61,113 bases of DNA from CTSOIL-112 sp964293815 (GCA_964293815.1 CAXYYC010000013.1:1-61113), one strand, 5' to 3'; counted from the first letter of the stretch, positions 15,564 to 25,413 are shown. Translations and numbers: made by a program. Notes: a model not told the origin generated them from the sequence alone.

Positions 15564-17177
15564 ATGTCCGCAGATTTGAACCAAATTCGCCACGAAGTCG
15601 AGCATCGTCGCACCTTCGCCATTATTTCCCACCCTGACGCGGGGAAAACCACACTGACCGAAAAGTTATTGCTGTTCTCCGGCGCGATTTTAGAAGCCGG
15701 TACGGTCAAAGGCAAAAAAGGCGGTAAATTCGCCACCTCGGACTGGATGGACATTGAGAAGCAGCGCGGCATTTCGGTCGCGTCCTCGGTCATGCAGTTT
15801 GAGTACAAAGACCACTTTGTCAATTTGCTCGATACGCCGGGTCACCAAGATTTCTCGGAGGACACCTACCGCGTCTTGACCGCGGTTGACTCGGGTTTGA
15901 TGGTGATTGACGCGGCCAAAGGCGTGGAAGCGCAGACCATCAAATTGCTCGACGTGTGTCGCCTGCGTCATACGCCGATTGTCACGTTTATGAACAAATG
16001 CGACCGCGAAGTGCGCGATTCGCTGGATTTGCTGGACGAAGTTGAAAGTATTTTGAAAATCAACTGCGCGCCGATCACTTGGCCAATCGGTAAAGGCAAA
16101 AGTTTCAAAGGTGTGTATCACCTGCTGCGCGACGAGGTACTGCTGTTCGAAGCGGGTACGGAAAAATTGATTCTGGATTTGGAAGTCATTAAAGGCATTG
16201 ATAATCCGCGCTTGGACGAATTATTCGCCGATGAAGCCGCGCAGTTGCGCATGGACATCGAATTGGTGCAGGGCGCGTCGCATCCGTTTGATTTAGAGGA
16301 ATTTCTCGCAGGGCGTTTGACGCCGGTATTTTTCGGTTCGGCGATCAATAATTTTGGCGTGCGCGAGATTCTCGACGCATTGATTGACTGGGCGCCTGCG
16401 CCTGCCGAACGCGATGCCACCGTGCGTACCGTCGCCCCAACCGAGCCGAAGTTCTCCGGTTTTGTGTTCAAAATTCAAGCAAATATGGATCCGAAACACC
16501 GCGACCGCATTGCGTTTTTGCGCGTCTGTTCGGGCAAATTTGAGCGTGGTATGAAAATGAAACATCTGCGCCTAAACCGCGATGTCGCCGCGAACTCCGT
16601 GGTGACATTCATGTCGCACGAGCGCGAAATTGTCGAGGAAGCCTTCGCGGGCGACATCATCGGCATTCCGAATCATGGCAATATTCAGATTGGCGACAGC
16701 TTTTCCGAAGGCGAAGTGTTGGCGTTCACGGGCATTCCGTTTTTTGCGCCTGAGTTATTCCGCATTGCACGGATTAAAAACCCATTAAAAATCAAGCAGT
16801 TGCAAAAAGGCTTGCAACAGTTGGGCGAAGAAGGTGCGGTACAGGTATTCAAGCCGATGAACGGTTCGGACATCGTGCTCGGCGCGGTCGGCGTACTCCA
16901 GTTTGATGTGGTCGCGCACCGTTTGCAATCCGAATACGGCGTTGAAGTGGTGTTTGAAACGCCATCGACGAATATCGCGCGCTGGGTCTCGTCGGACAAT
17001 AAACTGCAATTGGCCGAGTTTGAAAAAGCACAGATGAATAATCTGGCCGAAGATGCGGCGGGTAATTTGACCTATCTGGCCAACCACCGCGTGAATTTGG
17101 ACATGATGAAGGAGCGTTATCCTGAATTGGTGTTCCACGAAACGCGCGAACATGCGGTGAATTTGTCGATCTCTTGA
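15564..17177 (+). CDS. prfC: peptide chain release factor 3
   Basis: A 537-residue translational GTPase that removes RF1/RF2 from the ribosome after termination. G-motifs are clear: SHPDAGKTTLTEKLLLFSGA (P-loop), DTPGHQDFSEDTYR and NKCDR. Domain II and the C-terminal RF3-specific domain are complete. Length matches the family. It is preceded by a structured leader and followed 24 bases later by an FMN-binding protein gene. Confidence 0.97.
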   Translation: MSADLNQIRHEVEHRRTFAIISHPDAGKTTLTEKLLLFSGAILEAGTVKGKKGGKFATSDWMDIEKQRGISVASSVMQFEYKDHFVNLLDTPGHQDFSEDTYRVLTAVDSGLMVIDAAKGVEAQTIKLLDVCRLRHTPIVTFMNKCDREVRDSLDLLDEVESILKINCAPITWPIGKGKSFKGVYHLLRDEVLLFEAGTEKLILDLEVIKGIDNPRLDELFADEAAQLRMDIELVQGASHPFDLEEFLAGRLTPVFFGSAINNFGVREILDALIDWAPAPAERDATVRTVAPTEPKFSGFVFKIQANMDPKHRDRIAFLRVCSGKFERGMKMKHLRLNRDVAANSVVTFMSHEREIVEEAFAGDIIGIPNHGNIQIGDSFSEGEVLAFTGIPFFAPELFRIARIKNPLKIKQLQKGLQQLGEEGAVQVFKPMNGSDIVLGAVGVLQFDVVAHRLQSEYGVEVVFETPSTNIARWVSSDNKLQLAEFEKAQMNNLAEDAAGNLTYLANHRVNLDMMKERYPELVFHETREHAVNLSIS

Positions 17178-17201
17178 TACAAAAATCATAGGAGCAGCGG
17201 G

Positions 17202-17840
17202 ATGGAATTTAATCGAGTGATTCGAGGTGCCAATAATGCGGTAGAAGATATTGCTACTATTTATCAGATACTGGATTCAGGTTTTTTGTGTCATGTGGCT
17301 TTTTCGCACGAAGAGCAGCCAATGATGATTCCGACCGCTTACGGGCGGAGTGGTGATTATTTATATTTACACGGTTCGACCAAGAATTTTATGTTTCGCC
17401 AAATTTTGAATGGTCAGAGTATTTGTATTGGCGTGACACATTTGGATGGCATTGTTTTGGCGCGAAGCTTATTTGATACATCTGTAAATTATCGGTCTGT
17501 GGTTATGTTTGGTACTGTTGAATTGGTCAGTGATCCTGATGAGCGTATACAAGGATTGAAAGTGATTACGGATAACATCATTAAGGGACGCTGGGATGAG
17601 GTGCCGATTGGTACGGAAAATGAGCTAAAAGCCACAATGGTGGTTAAGTTTAAAATTGAGCGTTTGTCGGCCAAAGTACGCGAAGGCGGACCTCGTGGTG
17701 ACGAAGCGGTTACGCATTCGGCTTGGTCGGGACATATTCCTCTGGTGACTAAAGCGTTGGTTCCAATTCAGGATGATAAGTTTGGTGTTGAGCTGGAGTT
17801 ATCGGAGAGTGCGCGTAATTATTACCTAAATAATCAATAA
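17202..17840 (+). CDS. pyridoxamine 5'-phosphate oxidase-like FMN-binding protein
   Basis: A 212-residue split-barrel flavin-binding protein. Recognisable blocks are LDSGFLCHVAF, the IPTAYGR strand, YLHGS and NYRSVVMFG, all typical of the PNPOx-like family often named nitroimidazole-resistance-like. Members bind FMN or F420; substrates are mostly unknown. A GGAGCAGCGGG ribosome-binding stretch precedes ATG. It ends at a bidirectional terminator facing pyk. It is not PdxH, which has a different C-terminus. Confidence 0.85.
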   Translation: MEFNRVIRGANNAVEDIATIYQILDSGFLCHVAFSHEEQPMMIPTAYGRSGDYLYLHGSTKNFMFRQILNGQSICIGVTHLDGIVLARSLFDTSVNYRSVVMFGTVELVSDPDERIQGLKVITDNIIKGRWDEVPIGTENELKATMVVKFKIERLSAKVREGGPRGDEAVTHSAWSGHIPLVTKALVPIQDDKFGVELELSESARNYYLNNQ

Positions 17841-17860
17841 CATCAGCTACGGCGTAATAC

Positions 17861-17893
17861 AAAATAGGGGTGCGTATATCGCACCCCTGTTTT
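17861..17893. terminator. bidirectional terminator between FMN protein gene and pyk
   Basis: AGGGGTGCG and CGCACCCCT form a 9-base stem with loop TATAT, flanked by an A-rich tract on the left and GTTTTA on the right. It can therefore end both converging transcripts. Confidence 0.8.
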
Positions 17894-17914
17894 AGGCAGA
17901 ATCTATACAGCGCA

Positions 17915-19333
17915 TCAAAGCACTTTACGAATCTGCATGGTGTCCGAACTGCCGGTTTTACCCATGGTCGAACCGCGCGTGATGACAAAAATATCGCCTT
18001 TCTCAACCACACCTTTTTCCTTCAAAATCGCTTGTACATTTTCGGCCACTTCATACGGCGGCATGTCTTTATCCAACTGCTGCATGACGGTGACTTCGCG
18101 ATATAGGCTCAGACGGCGCAAGGTGCGGATGTTTTTGCTAAACGCGTAAATTGGTACATTGGTGTTGTAACGTGACATCCACAGCGGTGTTGAGCCGGAT
18201 TCAGTGAGTACCGCAATCGCTTTGGCTTTTAAATGGTGTGCCGCGAAAATGGCTGAAATGGCAATGGATTCATCTACGCGACTGAACATGTAATCGCGCA
18301 GGTCGCGATCTAAATTCACCACGGCGGATAATTCGGCTTCGTCACAAATCTGTGCCATCGCCTGTACCGTGGTCACCGGATAGTCGCCCGATGCGGTTTC
18401 TGCGGAGAGCATCACGGCGTCGGTGCCGTCCAATACCGCATTGGCGACATCGGATACCTCTGCGCGGGTTGGCACATGGCTGGTAATCATCGATTCCATC
18501 ATTTGTGTGGCGGTGATCGAGAGTTTGTTCATCTCGCGTGCTTTGCGAATCATCATTTTTTGCAGGGCGGGGACTTTGGCGTCGCCCACTTCAACCGCGA
18601 GATCACCCCGCGCGACCATCAGACCATCGGATGCTTCCAGAATTTCAACGAGGTTGGGAATGGCTTCGGCGCGTTCGATTTTGGCAATCAGCAGGGCGTC
18701 GCCACCGGCGTTACGCATCAATTCACGCGCCATATACATATCGGCTTTGCTTTTCGGGAAGGATACGGCGAGAAAGTCGGTCTGAAACTGTGCGGCAGTG
18801 ATGATATCGGCCATGTCTTTGGCGGTCAGTGCCGCAGCGGACAGGCCGCCGCCGAGTTTATTAATGCCTTTGCGATTGGATAGTTTGCCGCCTTGTTCGA
18901 CGATACATTCGAGTGCGTCGCCGGTATTGTTTTCCACGCGCATGCGGATTTTACCGTCGTCCAGCAATAGGATGTCACCGGTCTGGACGTCTTTGATTAG
19001 GTCAGGAAAATCCAAGCCAACGCGGTTGACATCGCCCGGGACGTCCGCCTGTTTGTCAAAAATGAAGGTGCTGCCGTTGCTCAAGAATACGCTGTTGTCT
19101 TCGAACTTGGAGATGCGGATTTTCGGCCCCTGCAAATCGGCCAAAACGCCAATGTGTACGCCGAGCTCCTCGGCAATGGCGCGCACGGTGCTGACTCGCT
19201 CGATGTGCTCTTGGGCGCTGCCGTGTGAAAAATTGATGCGCACGACGTTGACGCCGGCGCGAATCATGTCGCGTAAGACTTCTTCGGAACTGGATGCTGG
19301 GCCAAGCGTGGCAACAATTTTCGTGTCTCTCAT
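17915..19333 (-). CDS. pyk: pyruvate kinase
   Basis: A 472-residue glycolytic enzyme making pyruvate and ATP from phosphoenolpyruvate. The N-terminal RDTKIVATLGPAS, the active-site Lys region LLIAKIERAEA, the metal-binding MVARGDLAVE and the TRAEVSDVANAVLDG block are all present. The C-terminal allosteric domain is complete, ending in a GxTGSSDTMQI-like turn. GGAG lies eight bases before ATG 19333. It converges with the FMN-binding protein gene. E. coli PykF is 470 residues, so the length is normal. Confidence 0.97.
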   Translation of the reverse strand: MRDTKIVATLGPASSSEEVLRDMIRAGVNVVRINFSHGSAQEHIERVSTVRAIAEELGVHIGVLADLQGPKIRISKFEDNSVFLSNGSTFIFDKQADVPGDVNRVGLDFPDLIKDVQTGDILLLDDGKIRMRVENNTGDALECIVEQGGKLSNRKGINKLGGGLSAAALTAKDMADIITAAQFQTDFLAVSFPKSKADMYMARELMRNAGGDALLIAKIERAEAIPNLVEILEASDGLMVARGDLAVEVGDAKVPALQKMMIRKAREMNKLSITATQMMESMITSHVPTRAEVSDVANAVLDGTDAVMLSAETASGDYPVTTVQAMAQICDEAELSAVVNLDRDLRDYMFSRVDESIAISAIFAAHHLKAKAIAVLTESGSTPLWMSRYNTNVPIYAFSKNIRTLRRLSLYREVTVMQQLDKDMPPYEVAENVQAILKEKGVVEKGDIFVITRGSTMGKTGSSDTMQIRKVL

Positions 19334-19428
19334 GGGGCTCCTTGATGTGTGTGGTTTATTGTTGGTAGGTAAACGTTATCATAACAAATGAATTGTACGC
19401 AATCATTATGTCATGAACATGTCGGGCT

Positions 19429-20916
19429 TTATTTTTTCTTGTTCATCTGAAACAGTGCGGCGACCGGCTTTTTGGTTTTTACCGGCGGCATACGGCTGGA
19501 CAAATGAGTGTGTGCCAAATCGGGTTTCGAGGTTTGATTCGCTTCACTGTTTGCAACATACGGCTGTGAAAAAAACGGATCATCCGACACGCTCATCTGG
19601 CGTCGCAAGTAGTTTAATTCATCTTCATCAATCGCGCTTCTGCGATGCGGCGCGCTTTTCTCGATCGTGCGAATGCGTGCTTGGGCGCTGCGATCGCCCT
19701 GCTCGTCGCGCTCGGACGTAGATCGCGGGCGGGTGCGCTCTGGTTTGCTGACGATTTGTAGCTCGAATTCCTGCTTGGTCAATTTTTTAATGGCGCTCAG
19801 TAAGCGCTCATCGTCCTCGGTGACCAAAGACAGCGCGCGTCCGCTTGCACCAGCGCGACCCGTGCGGCCAATGCGGTGGACATAGTCCTCGGCGTTGTAC
19901 GGCAGGTCAAAGTTGACCACGCATGGCATGTCGGCAATATCCAAACCGCGCGCCGCGACATCGGTCGCAACGAGAATCGGCACTGAGCCGTTTTTAAACT
20001 CGTCCAACGTGGCCAAACGCTCGGTTTGCGTTTGGTCGCCGTGCAGTGCGCGGGCGTTGACCTGCGCGCGTTGCAAAAATCGTGCCAAATCACGCGCCTC
20101 GATTTTGGTGTTGACGAAAATCATCGCTTGCTCGACTGATTCTTGGCGTAGCAATTGCGCGAGCGCACTGCGTTTGTGGTTTTTGTCCTGTACGCGGTAC
20201 ATCGCCTGCGTGACGTTGGTCGCGGTGGCGTTGCGCTGCGCGGTTTCAATCAAAATCGGCTGATTTTGGTAGGATTCGGCCAGCTTGCGAATTTCACCGG
20301 AGAAAGTGGCGGAGAACAGCAAGGTTTGGCGCTGTTTCGGCAATAGGTTCAGAATGCGCTGCAAGTCGGGCAAAAAGCCCATGTCGAGCATGCGGTCGGC
20401 TTCGTCCAAGACCAAATACTGCACTTGGTTGAGGTTGACGTTGCGCTGTTCCAGATGGTCCAGCAGTCGTCCCGGAGTGGCGATGAGTAGTTCAACACCG
20501 GCGCGCACCGCAGGCGTTTGCGTTTTGATGTCCACGCCACCGAAGACCACAGCGGTACGAATCGGAGTATGCTTGGCATAGGTTTGCGCATTGTCGGCGA
20601 CCTGCACCGCCAATTCACGCGTCGGGCACAGCACGAGCGCGCGTACGGGGTGACGTGCGGGTGAGGTGCTGCTGGAGGCCAAAGGGAGAATTTTTTGCAA
20701 AATCGGCAGGACGAAACTGGCGGTTTTGCCGGTTCCGGTTTGCGCCGAGCCCATCACGTCGTGTCCGGCCAATACCACAGGAATGGCTTGCGCCTGAATC
20801 GGCGTGGGCGCGGTATAGCCCGCCTCATGGATGGCACGCAGGATGCGCTCGTCCAAGGCAAATTCGGCGAATGTGCTCGGTGCGTTTTGGCTTGGCTGAT
20901 GTGTGTTGTTGCTCAT
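19429..20916 (-). CDS. rhlE: DEAD-box ATP-dependent RNA helicase, RhlE type
   Basis: A 495-residue RNA helicase for RNA remodelling and ribosome or decay functions. Q-motif region FAEFALDERILRAIHEAGY, motif I AQTGTGKT, motif II DEAD, SAT motif and motif VI HRIGRTGR are in order. A charged C-terminal tail of about 110 residues is rich in Arg, Ser and Asp. The open frame continues upstream to 21054, but ATG 20916 (MSNNTHQPS) gives the normal N-terminus. No strong ribosome-binding site is seen there. Confidence 0.93.
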   Translation of the reverse strand: MSNNTHQPSQNAPSTFAEFALDERILRAIHEAGYTAPTPIQAQAIPVVLAGHDVMGSAQTGTGKTASFVLPILQKILPLASSSTSPARHPVRALVLCPTRELAVQVADNAQTYAKHTPIRTAVVFGGVDIKTQTPAVRAGVELLIATPGRLLDHLEQRNVNLNQVQYLVLDEADRMLDMGFLPDLQRILNLLPKQRQTLLFSATFSGEIRKLAESYQNQPILIETAQRNATATNVTQAMYRVQDKNHKRSALAQLLRQESVEQAMIFVNTKIEARDLARFLQRAQVNARALHGDQTQTERLATLDEFKNGSVPILVATDVAARGLDIADMPCVVNFDLPYNAEDYVHRIGRTGRAGASGRALSLVTEDDERLLSAIKKLTKQEFELQIVSKPERTRPRSTSERDEQGDRSAQARIRTIEKSAPHRRSAIDEDELNYLRRQMSVSDDPFFSQPYVANSEANQTSKPDLAHTHLSSRMPPVKTKKPVAALFQMNKKK

Positions 20917-21126
20917 GTCGTGTGAATTCTGTTTTCTAATCAATACAGTCGCTATTGTAGCCGATTCACGCGGTATCGATAGAGGCTTTTCCTGAACGGG
21001 CGTGCGCTGACATGTTTGGGCGAGCCATTGCGGATGTGTCTTGTGTTTTATCAAAAATCGCCTAAAATAGCACGACTGTACGATTTGAATTCATTTGAAT
21101 CAATTTGATCAATTTAAAGGAACGGA

Positions 21127-21792
21127 ATGAATCATCCATTATCAGCAGAGCACGTCAATATGGGCGACAGCACGCCACTGACCCAAGCGGCGGCGGACAT
21201 CACGCGCTCGCAGATTGAAACGCTGGGCGAACCGGTGGCGCGCACCTTGAAACATCGCCGCAGCTTTTGCTACGAAGTATTTGAGCGCGAGGACGGGCTA
21301 TGGGACGTCGAAGCACAAATGCAGGATCGCAAAAGTTATCCATTTACCTTGGCCAGCTCGTTACGCGCGCCTGCCGAACCCTTGCACAATATGATTCTGC
21401 GTGTGACGGTGGACAATGCGTTCAATATCGTCGCGGTACAGGCCAAAACCCTCGGCGCGCCGTATTTGGCGCAATGTCAGACCATCGCGCCGGATTATCA
21501 AAAAATGGTGGGATTGAATATCGTGAACGGCTTTCGTCCCGCGATCCGCGAATTATTCGAAGGGGTCGAGGGCTGTACGCATTTGACCGAATTAGCCAAC
21601 AGCTTGCCGACCGTGGTGATTCAAGGGGTTGCGGTTGAGTTGAACGTGCGTCACCGCCAAGCGGTGGGCGATGAGCAGGCTGGCCGACCGTTTCAAATCA
21701 ATAAATGCCATGCGCTGGCCGAAGGCGCCGAGGCGGTCAAACTCTATTATCCAAAGTGGTATAAACAGCCGACAAACGAGCCGTCGGAATAA
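21127..21792 (+). CDS. DUF2889 family protein
   Basis: A 221-residue cytoplasmic protein of the DUF2889 family, a group of unknown function common in betaproteobacteria. Visible family blocks are RRSFCYEVFEREDGLWDVEA, MILRVTVDNAFNI and the GCTHLTELA motif near residue 155. GGAACGGA precedes the ATG. It lies just ahead of sucC with about 215 bases between, and is unlikely to be in its operon. No catalytic function can be assigned. Confidence 0.8.
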   Translation: MNHPLSAEHVNMGDSTPLTQAAADITRSQIETLGEPVARTLKHRRSFCYEVFEREDGLWDVEAQMQDRKSYPFTLASSLRAPAEPLHNMILRVTVDNAFNIVAVQAKTLGAPYLAQCQTIAPDYQKMVGLNIVNGFRPAIRELFEGVEGCTHLTELANSLPTVVIQGVAVELNVRHRQAVGDEQAGRPFQINKCHALAEGAEAVKLYYPKWYKQPTNEPSE

Positions 21793-22007
21793 AACCGATT
21801 AGGCGACTTAAGCCCGTCAGTGTGGGTGTTTGGCGGGGTTTGCCTGATTCAATCGCATCCGTTTGAAACCTCATTAAAAAGGCGTATATTCCCAATGGAA
21901 TGAGGTAGAATGCTTGCGCTTGGATTCACACGTTCCGAGCATGCGTTCAGATCAATGTGCATGTTCCCTTTTTGTATGTATATCAATGACTCGAAGGAGT
22001 TTTTGTC

Positions 22008-24362
22008 ATGAAGATTCATGAGTATCAAGGTAAAGAAATTCTAAAAAAATACGGTGTACCCGTGCCACGCGGCATTCCTGCGTTTTCGGTGGAAGATGCG
22101 ATCAAAGCGGCACAGGCTCTGGGCGGTTCGGTTTGGGTCGTGAAAGCGCAAATTCACGCGGGTGGTCGAGGCAAAGGCGGCGGTGTCAAGGTCGCCAAAT
22201 CGATGGATGAAGTCAAACAATACGCTGAGCAAATTTTGGGCATGCAATTGGTCACACACCAAACCGGCCCAGCGGGGCAAAAAGTGCGCCGCCTGCTGAT
22301 CGAAGAAGGCGCGGATATTCAAAAAGAATACTATCTGGGCATGGTGGTTGACCGCGCGACGCAAAAGACCTGCGTCATGGCCTCTTCAGAAGGCGGCATG
22401 GATATCGAAGAAGTCGCGGAGAAAACCCCCGAACTGATCCACAAATTATACGTTGACCCTGTTGCGGGGCTGACCGATGCTCAAGCCGACGACTTGGCGC
22501 GCAAAATGGGTATGCCCGAAGGCTCGGTCATCGGCGCGCGTACTGTGTTGCAAGGACTGTACAAAGCATTTGTAGAAACCGACGCCGATTTGGCCGAAAT
22601 CAACCCGCTGATTACCACGGGTGACGGCAAAGTGGTGGCGTTGGACGCGAAAATGAACTTTGACTCAAATGCGTTGTACCGCCACCCCGAAATCGTCGAA
22701 ATGCGCGATTTGGACGAAGAAGATGCGGCGGAAATCGAAGCCTCCAAACATGGTCTGTCGTACATCTCACTCGATGGCAATATCGGCTGTCTGGTCAATG
22801 GCGCGGGTTTGGCAATGGCCACGATGGACACTATCAAGCTCTACGGTGGCGAACCGGCAAACTTCCTTGACGTGGGCGGCGGTGCGACGACTGAAAAAGT
22901 CACCGAAGCCTTCAAACTCATGCTCAAAAATCCGAACCTCAAAGCCATTTTGGTCAATATTTTCGGCGGCATTATGAAGTGCGACGTGATTGCCGATGGC
23001 GTGGTGACGGCAGCCAAGCAAGTGCAATTGAAAGTACCGTTGGTCGTGCGCATGAAGGGCACGAACGAAGAGTTGGGTAAGAAAATTCTGGCGGAATCCG
23101 GTCTGCCGATTATTTCTGCGGATACGATGGCGCAGGCGGCTGAGCGCGTGGTCGCGGCGGCACAGGGTCAAGATAGCGCAAGCGATAAAGGTCTGAGCGG
23201 TGTTGCGCTGGCCAGCGCGGCTGGTTTGGCGGGCGTCGCCTCTACTGTGGGCGGTACTGTTGGTCAGGTCGCGGAAGGCGTCGTTGACGTGGTGAAAACT
23301 GCGGCCAGCGGCGTTGTGGATTTGGCTGAAGAGGCTGTTGAAGCCGTAGGTGATATTGCCGGTAGTTCGGTATCTGCGGCCAAAACGGTGGTCAGCAGTG
23401 TGGTTGGCACCGTGGGCGACGTTGCCGAAGGTTCGGTGGACATTGCCAAATCCGCCACCAGCGGCGTTGCCGGTTTGGCTGGAGAAGCCGTCGAAGCGGT
23501 GAGCGATATTGCCGGTAGTTCGGTCGATGCGCTCAAAGATGTGGTGTCCGGCGCGGACAAGGCAGTTGGCGGCGCTGCCGCGAGTGTGACTGCTGCGGGT
23601 GCAACGGCATTGGGCGTGAGTGCGCAAGGGGCGAAAGCCAGTGCGGGCTGGGTAAAACGCTTTTGGTGGTTGCTGCCATTGGCCTTGCTGTTGGGTTGGT
23701 TGTTGAGCCAGTGCGGCGAGAAAAAACCGCATGATTTGCCGCCGCCACCGCCAGCGCCAAGTGCTCAGGGGCAAGCAGCGGGCGCGTTGCCACCACCGCC
23801 TGCACCGCCAGCGCCAGCTAAAAAGCTCGATGCAGCGGTGATTGAATTGTTCAAATCCAAAGGCGCAAACATCGTTTTTGCGGGTAATCAACTCAGCCTG
23901 AGCGGAGAAGTGGCCGATCAAGCGACCAAAGACGAATTGCTGGCCAAGGCAAAAGCGGTATTGGCCAGTTTGGGCGCGAATGTGAGCTTGGATGACAAAT
24001 TGATGGTGAAAGGCGCGAAAGCCTCCGCCGGCGCGGTGCTGTTGAAAGTCAATTTTGCCACTGGCTCGTCGGTGATTCCTGCGGCCGATAAAGCGGGTCT
24101 GAATGACTTTGCCGTCGGCGCCAAAAAGGATGCGCTCAAAGGAGAAATCTCCGGCCATACCGATAACACCGGCAATGCCGCAGCCAATGTGGCGCTGTCA
24201 GATGCGCGTGCCAAAGCGGTGGTGGCCTATTTGGTGAAACAAGGCGTTGCCGCGAATGCGTTGACGGCGAAAGGCTACGGCGCGGACAAACCGATTGCCG
24301 ACAATGCCACCGCCGATGGTCGCGCGCGCAACCGTCGCGTTGAGTTCATGCCGACTAAATGA
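22008..24362 (+). CDS. sucC: succinyl-CoA synthetase beta subunit fused to TM, BON-like and OmpA-like domains
   Basis: A single 784-residue frame. Residues 1-388 are a full-length SucC (ATP-grasp plus CoA-ligase domain), matching the 388 residues of E. coli SucC. From residue 389 it continues without a stop into an Ala/Gly/Val/Ser-rich region with two 51-residue repeats (416-466, 467-517). A basic flank (VKR) and a hydrophobic segment at 552-569 (FWWLLPLALLLGWLLSQC) follow, then a Pro-rich linker and a BON-like part. The OmpA/MotB-type domain has Asp719 in GHTDNTGN and Arg734 in LSDARA, exactly 15 apart like the peptidoglycan-binding pair Asp271/Arg286 of OmpA. Expected topology is SucC in the cytoplasm and OmpA domain in the periplasm. 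sucD follows with its own ribosome-binding site. Confidence 0.93.
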   Translation: MKIHEYQGKEILKKYGVPVPRGIPAFSVEDAIKAAQALGGSVWVVKAQIHAGGRGKGGGVKVAKSMDEVKQYAEQILGMQLVTHQTGPAGQKVRRLLIEEGADIQKEYYLGMVVDRATQKTCVMASSEGGMDIEEVAEKTPELIHKLYVDPVAGLTDAQADDLARKMGMPEGSVIGARTVLQGLYKAFVETDADLAEINPLITTGDGKVVALDAKMNFDSNALYRHPEIVEMRDLDEEDAAEIEASKHGLSYISLDGNIGCLVNGAGLAMATMDTIKLYGGEPANFLDVGGGATTEKVTEAFKLMLKNPNLKAILVNIFGGIMKCDVIADGVVTAAKQVQLKVPLVVRMKGTNEELGKKILAESGLPIISADTMAQAAERVVAAAQGQDSASDKGLSGVALASAAGLAGVASTVGGTVGQVAEGVVDVVKTAASGVVDLAEEAVEAVGDIAGSSVSAAKTVVSSVVGTVGDVAEGSVDIAKSATSGVAGLAGEAVEAVSDIAGSSVDALKDVVSGADKAVGGAAASVTAAGATALGVSAQGAKASAGWVKRFWWLLPLALLLGWLLSQCGEKKPHDLPPPPPAPSAQGQAAGALPPPPAPPAPAKKLDAAVIELFKSKGANIVFAGNQLSLSGEVADQATKDELLAKAKAVLASLGANVSLDDKLMVKGAKASAGAVLLKVNFATGSSVIPAADKAGLNDFAVGAKKDALKGEISGHTDNTGNAAANVALSDARAKAVVAYLVKQGVAANALTAKGYGADKPIADNATADGRARNRRVEFMPTK
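23253..23558 (+). repeat. two tandem 153-base (51-residue) repeats in the sucC fusion linker
   Basis: Unit 1 is 23253-23405 and unit 2 is 23406-23558. They share the order VAEG, VD, SGV, EAVEAV and DIAGSSV at a constant 153-base offset. The 20 bases GATATTGCCGGTAGTTCGGT are identical at 23352-23371 and 23505-23524. This indicates in-frame duplication. The repeats predict Ala-rich amphipathic helices. Confidence 0.85.
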
Positions 24363-24407
24363 AACAAGACTGAGTGAACAGCCTATTTTGAAGAATTAGA
24401 GGACATC

Positions 24408-25289
24408 ATGAGTATTTTAATCAACAAGAACACCAAGGTTATCACCCAAGGAATGACCGGCAAAACCGGCCAATTCCACACGCATATGTGCCGCGAATAC
24501 GCCAATGGCAAAGACTGCTTTGTCGCTGGTGTGAACCCGAAAAAAGCCGGTGAAAATTTTGAAGGCGTACCGATTTACGGCTCGGTGGCCGAAGCCAAAG
24601 CGCAGACCGGCGCAACGGTATCCGTCATCTACGTCCCACCGGCAGGCGCGGCGGACGCGATTTGGGAAGCGGTGGAAGCGGATTTGGATTTGGTGGTGTG
24701 CATCACCGAAGGCATTCCGGTGCGCGATATGATGGTCGTGCGCGACCGTATGCGTCGTGAAAATCGCAAAACCCTGTTGCTCGGGCCGAATTGTCCGGGC
24801 GTGATCACGCCGGATGAATTGAAAATTGGCATCATGCCGGGGCACATTCACCGCAAAGGTCGCATTGGCGTATTGTCGCGTTCGGGGACACTAACTTATG
24901 AAGCCGTGGCACAATTGACCGAGCTTGGATTGGGGCAATCAACCGCAGTGGGCATTGGCGGTGATCCGGTCAACGGTCTGAAACACATTGACGTTATGAA
25001 AATGTTCAATGAGGATCCCGACACCGACGCAGTGGTGATGATCGGCGAAATCGGCGGCGGTGACGAAGAGGAGGCCGCGTACTGGATCAAAGAGCATATG
25101 AAAAAACCGGTGGTAGGCTTTATTGCAGGCGTCACCGCGCCGCCGGGCAAACGCATGGGGCACGCGGGCGCGATCATTTCGGGTGGTAAAGGTACGGCAC
25201 AGGAAAAACTCGAAATCATGGAAGCCTGTGGCATTGCCGTTACCCGTAATCCGTCGGAAATGGGGCGTTTGCTCAAAACCAAACTGTGA
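24408..25289 (+). CDS. sucD: succinyl-CoA synthetase alpha subunit
   Basis: A 293-residue CoA-binding subunit that carries the phospho-histidine. Blocks MTGKTGQFHT, LGPNCPGVI and SRSGTLTYEA (CoA-binding Rossmann fold) and the active-site His in GHAGAIISG are all present. It pairs with the preceding fused SucC to convert succinyl-CoA to succinate in the TCA cycle. GAGGACATC precedes ATG. The intact SucD argues that the unusual sucC is a working gene. Confidence 0.98.
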   Translation: MSILINKNTKVITQGMTGKTGQFHTHMCREYANGKDCFVAGVNPKKAGENFEGVPIYGSVAEAKAQTGATVSVIYVPPAGAADAIWEAVEADLDLVVCITEGIPVRDMMVVRDRMRRENRKTLLLGPNCPGVITPDELKIGIMPGHIHRKGRIGVLSRSGTLTYEAVAQLTELGLGQSTAVGIGGDPVNGLKHIDVMKMFNEDPDTDAVVMIGEIGGGDEEEAAYWIKEHMKKPVVGFIAGVTAPPGKRMGHAGAIISGGKGTAQEKLEIMEACGIAVTRNPSEMGRLLKTKL

Positions 25290-25302
25290 TTGTTTGACCG
25301 TG

Positions 25303-25325
25303 AAAAGCACCTTCGGGTGCTTTTT
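25303..25325 (+). terminator. Rho-independent terminator of sucCD
   Basis: AAAAGCACC-TTCG-GGTGCTTTTT: 9-base stem, UUCG loop, T tract, 14 bases after the sucD stop. Confidence 0.92.
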
Positions 25326-25413
25326 ATGACTTGATCCTATGGCTGGAGGAAGGCGCGGTGGGTTTCCTCGTATCATCCGACGGTTCGGATTATCAAAAAA
25401 TAAAAGGATTTCG

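Noticed and set aside
22767..24158. 463-codon minus-strand frame opposite sucC
   Set aside because: Long only because the G+C-rich coding strand has few antisense stops; composition is His/Arg-rich noise and it lies fully inside the sucC fusion.
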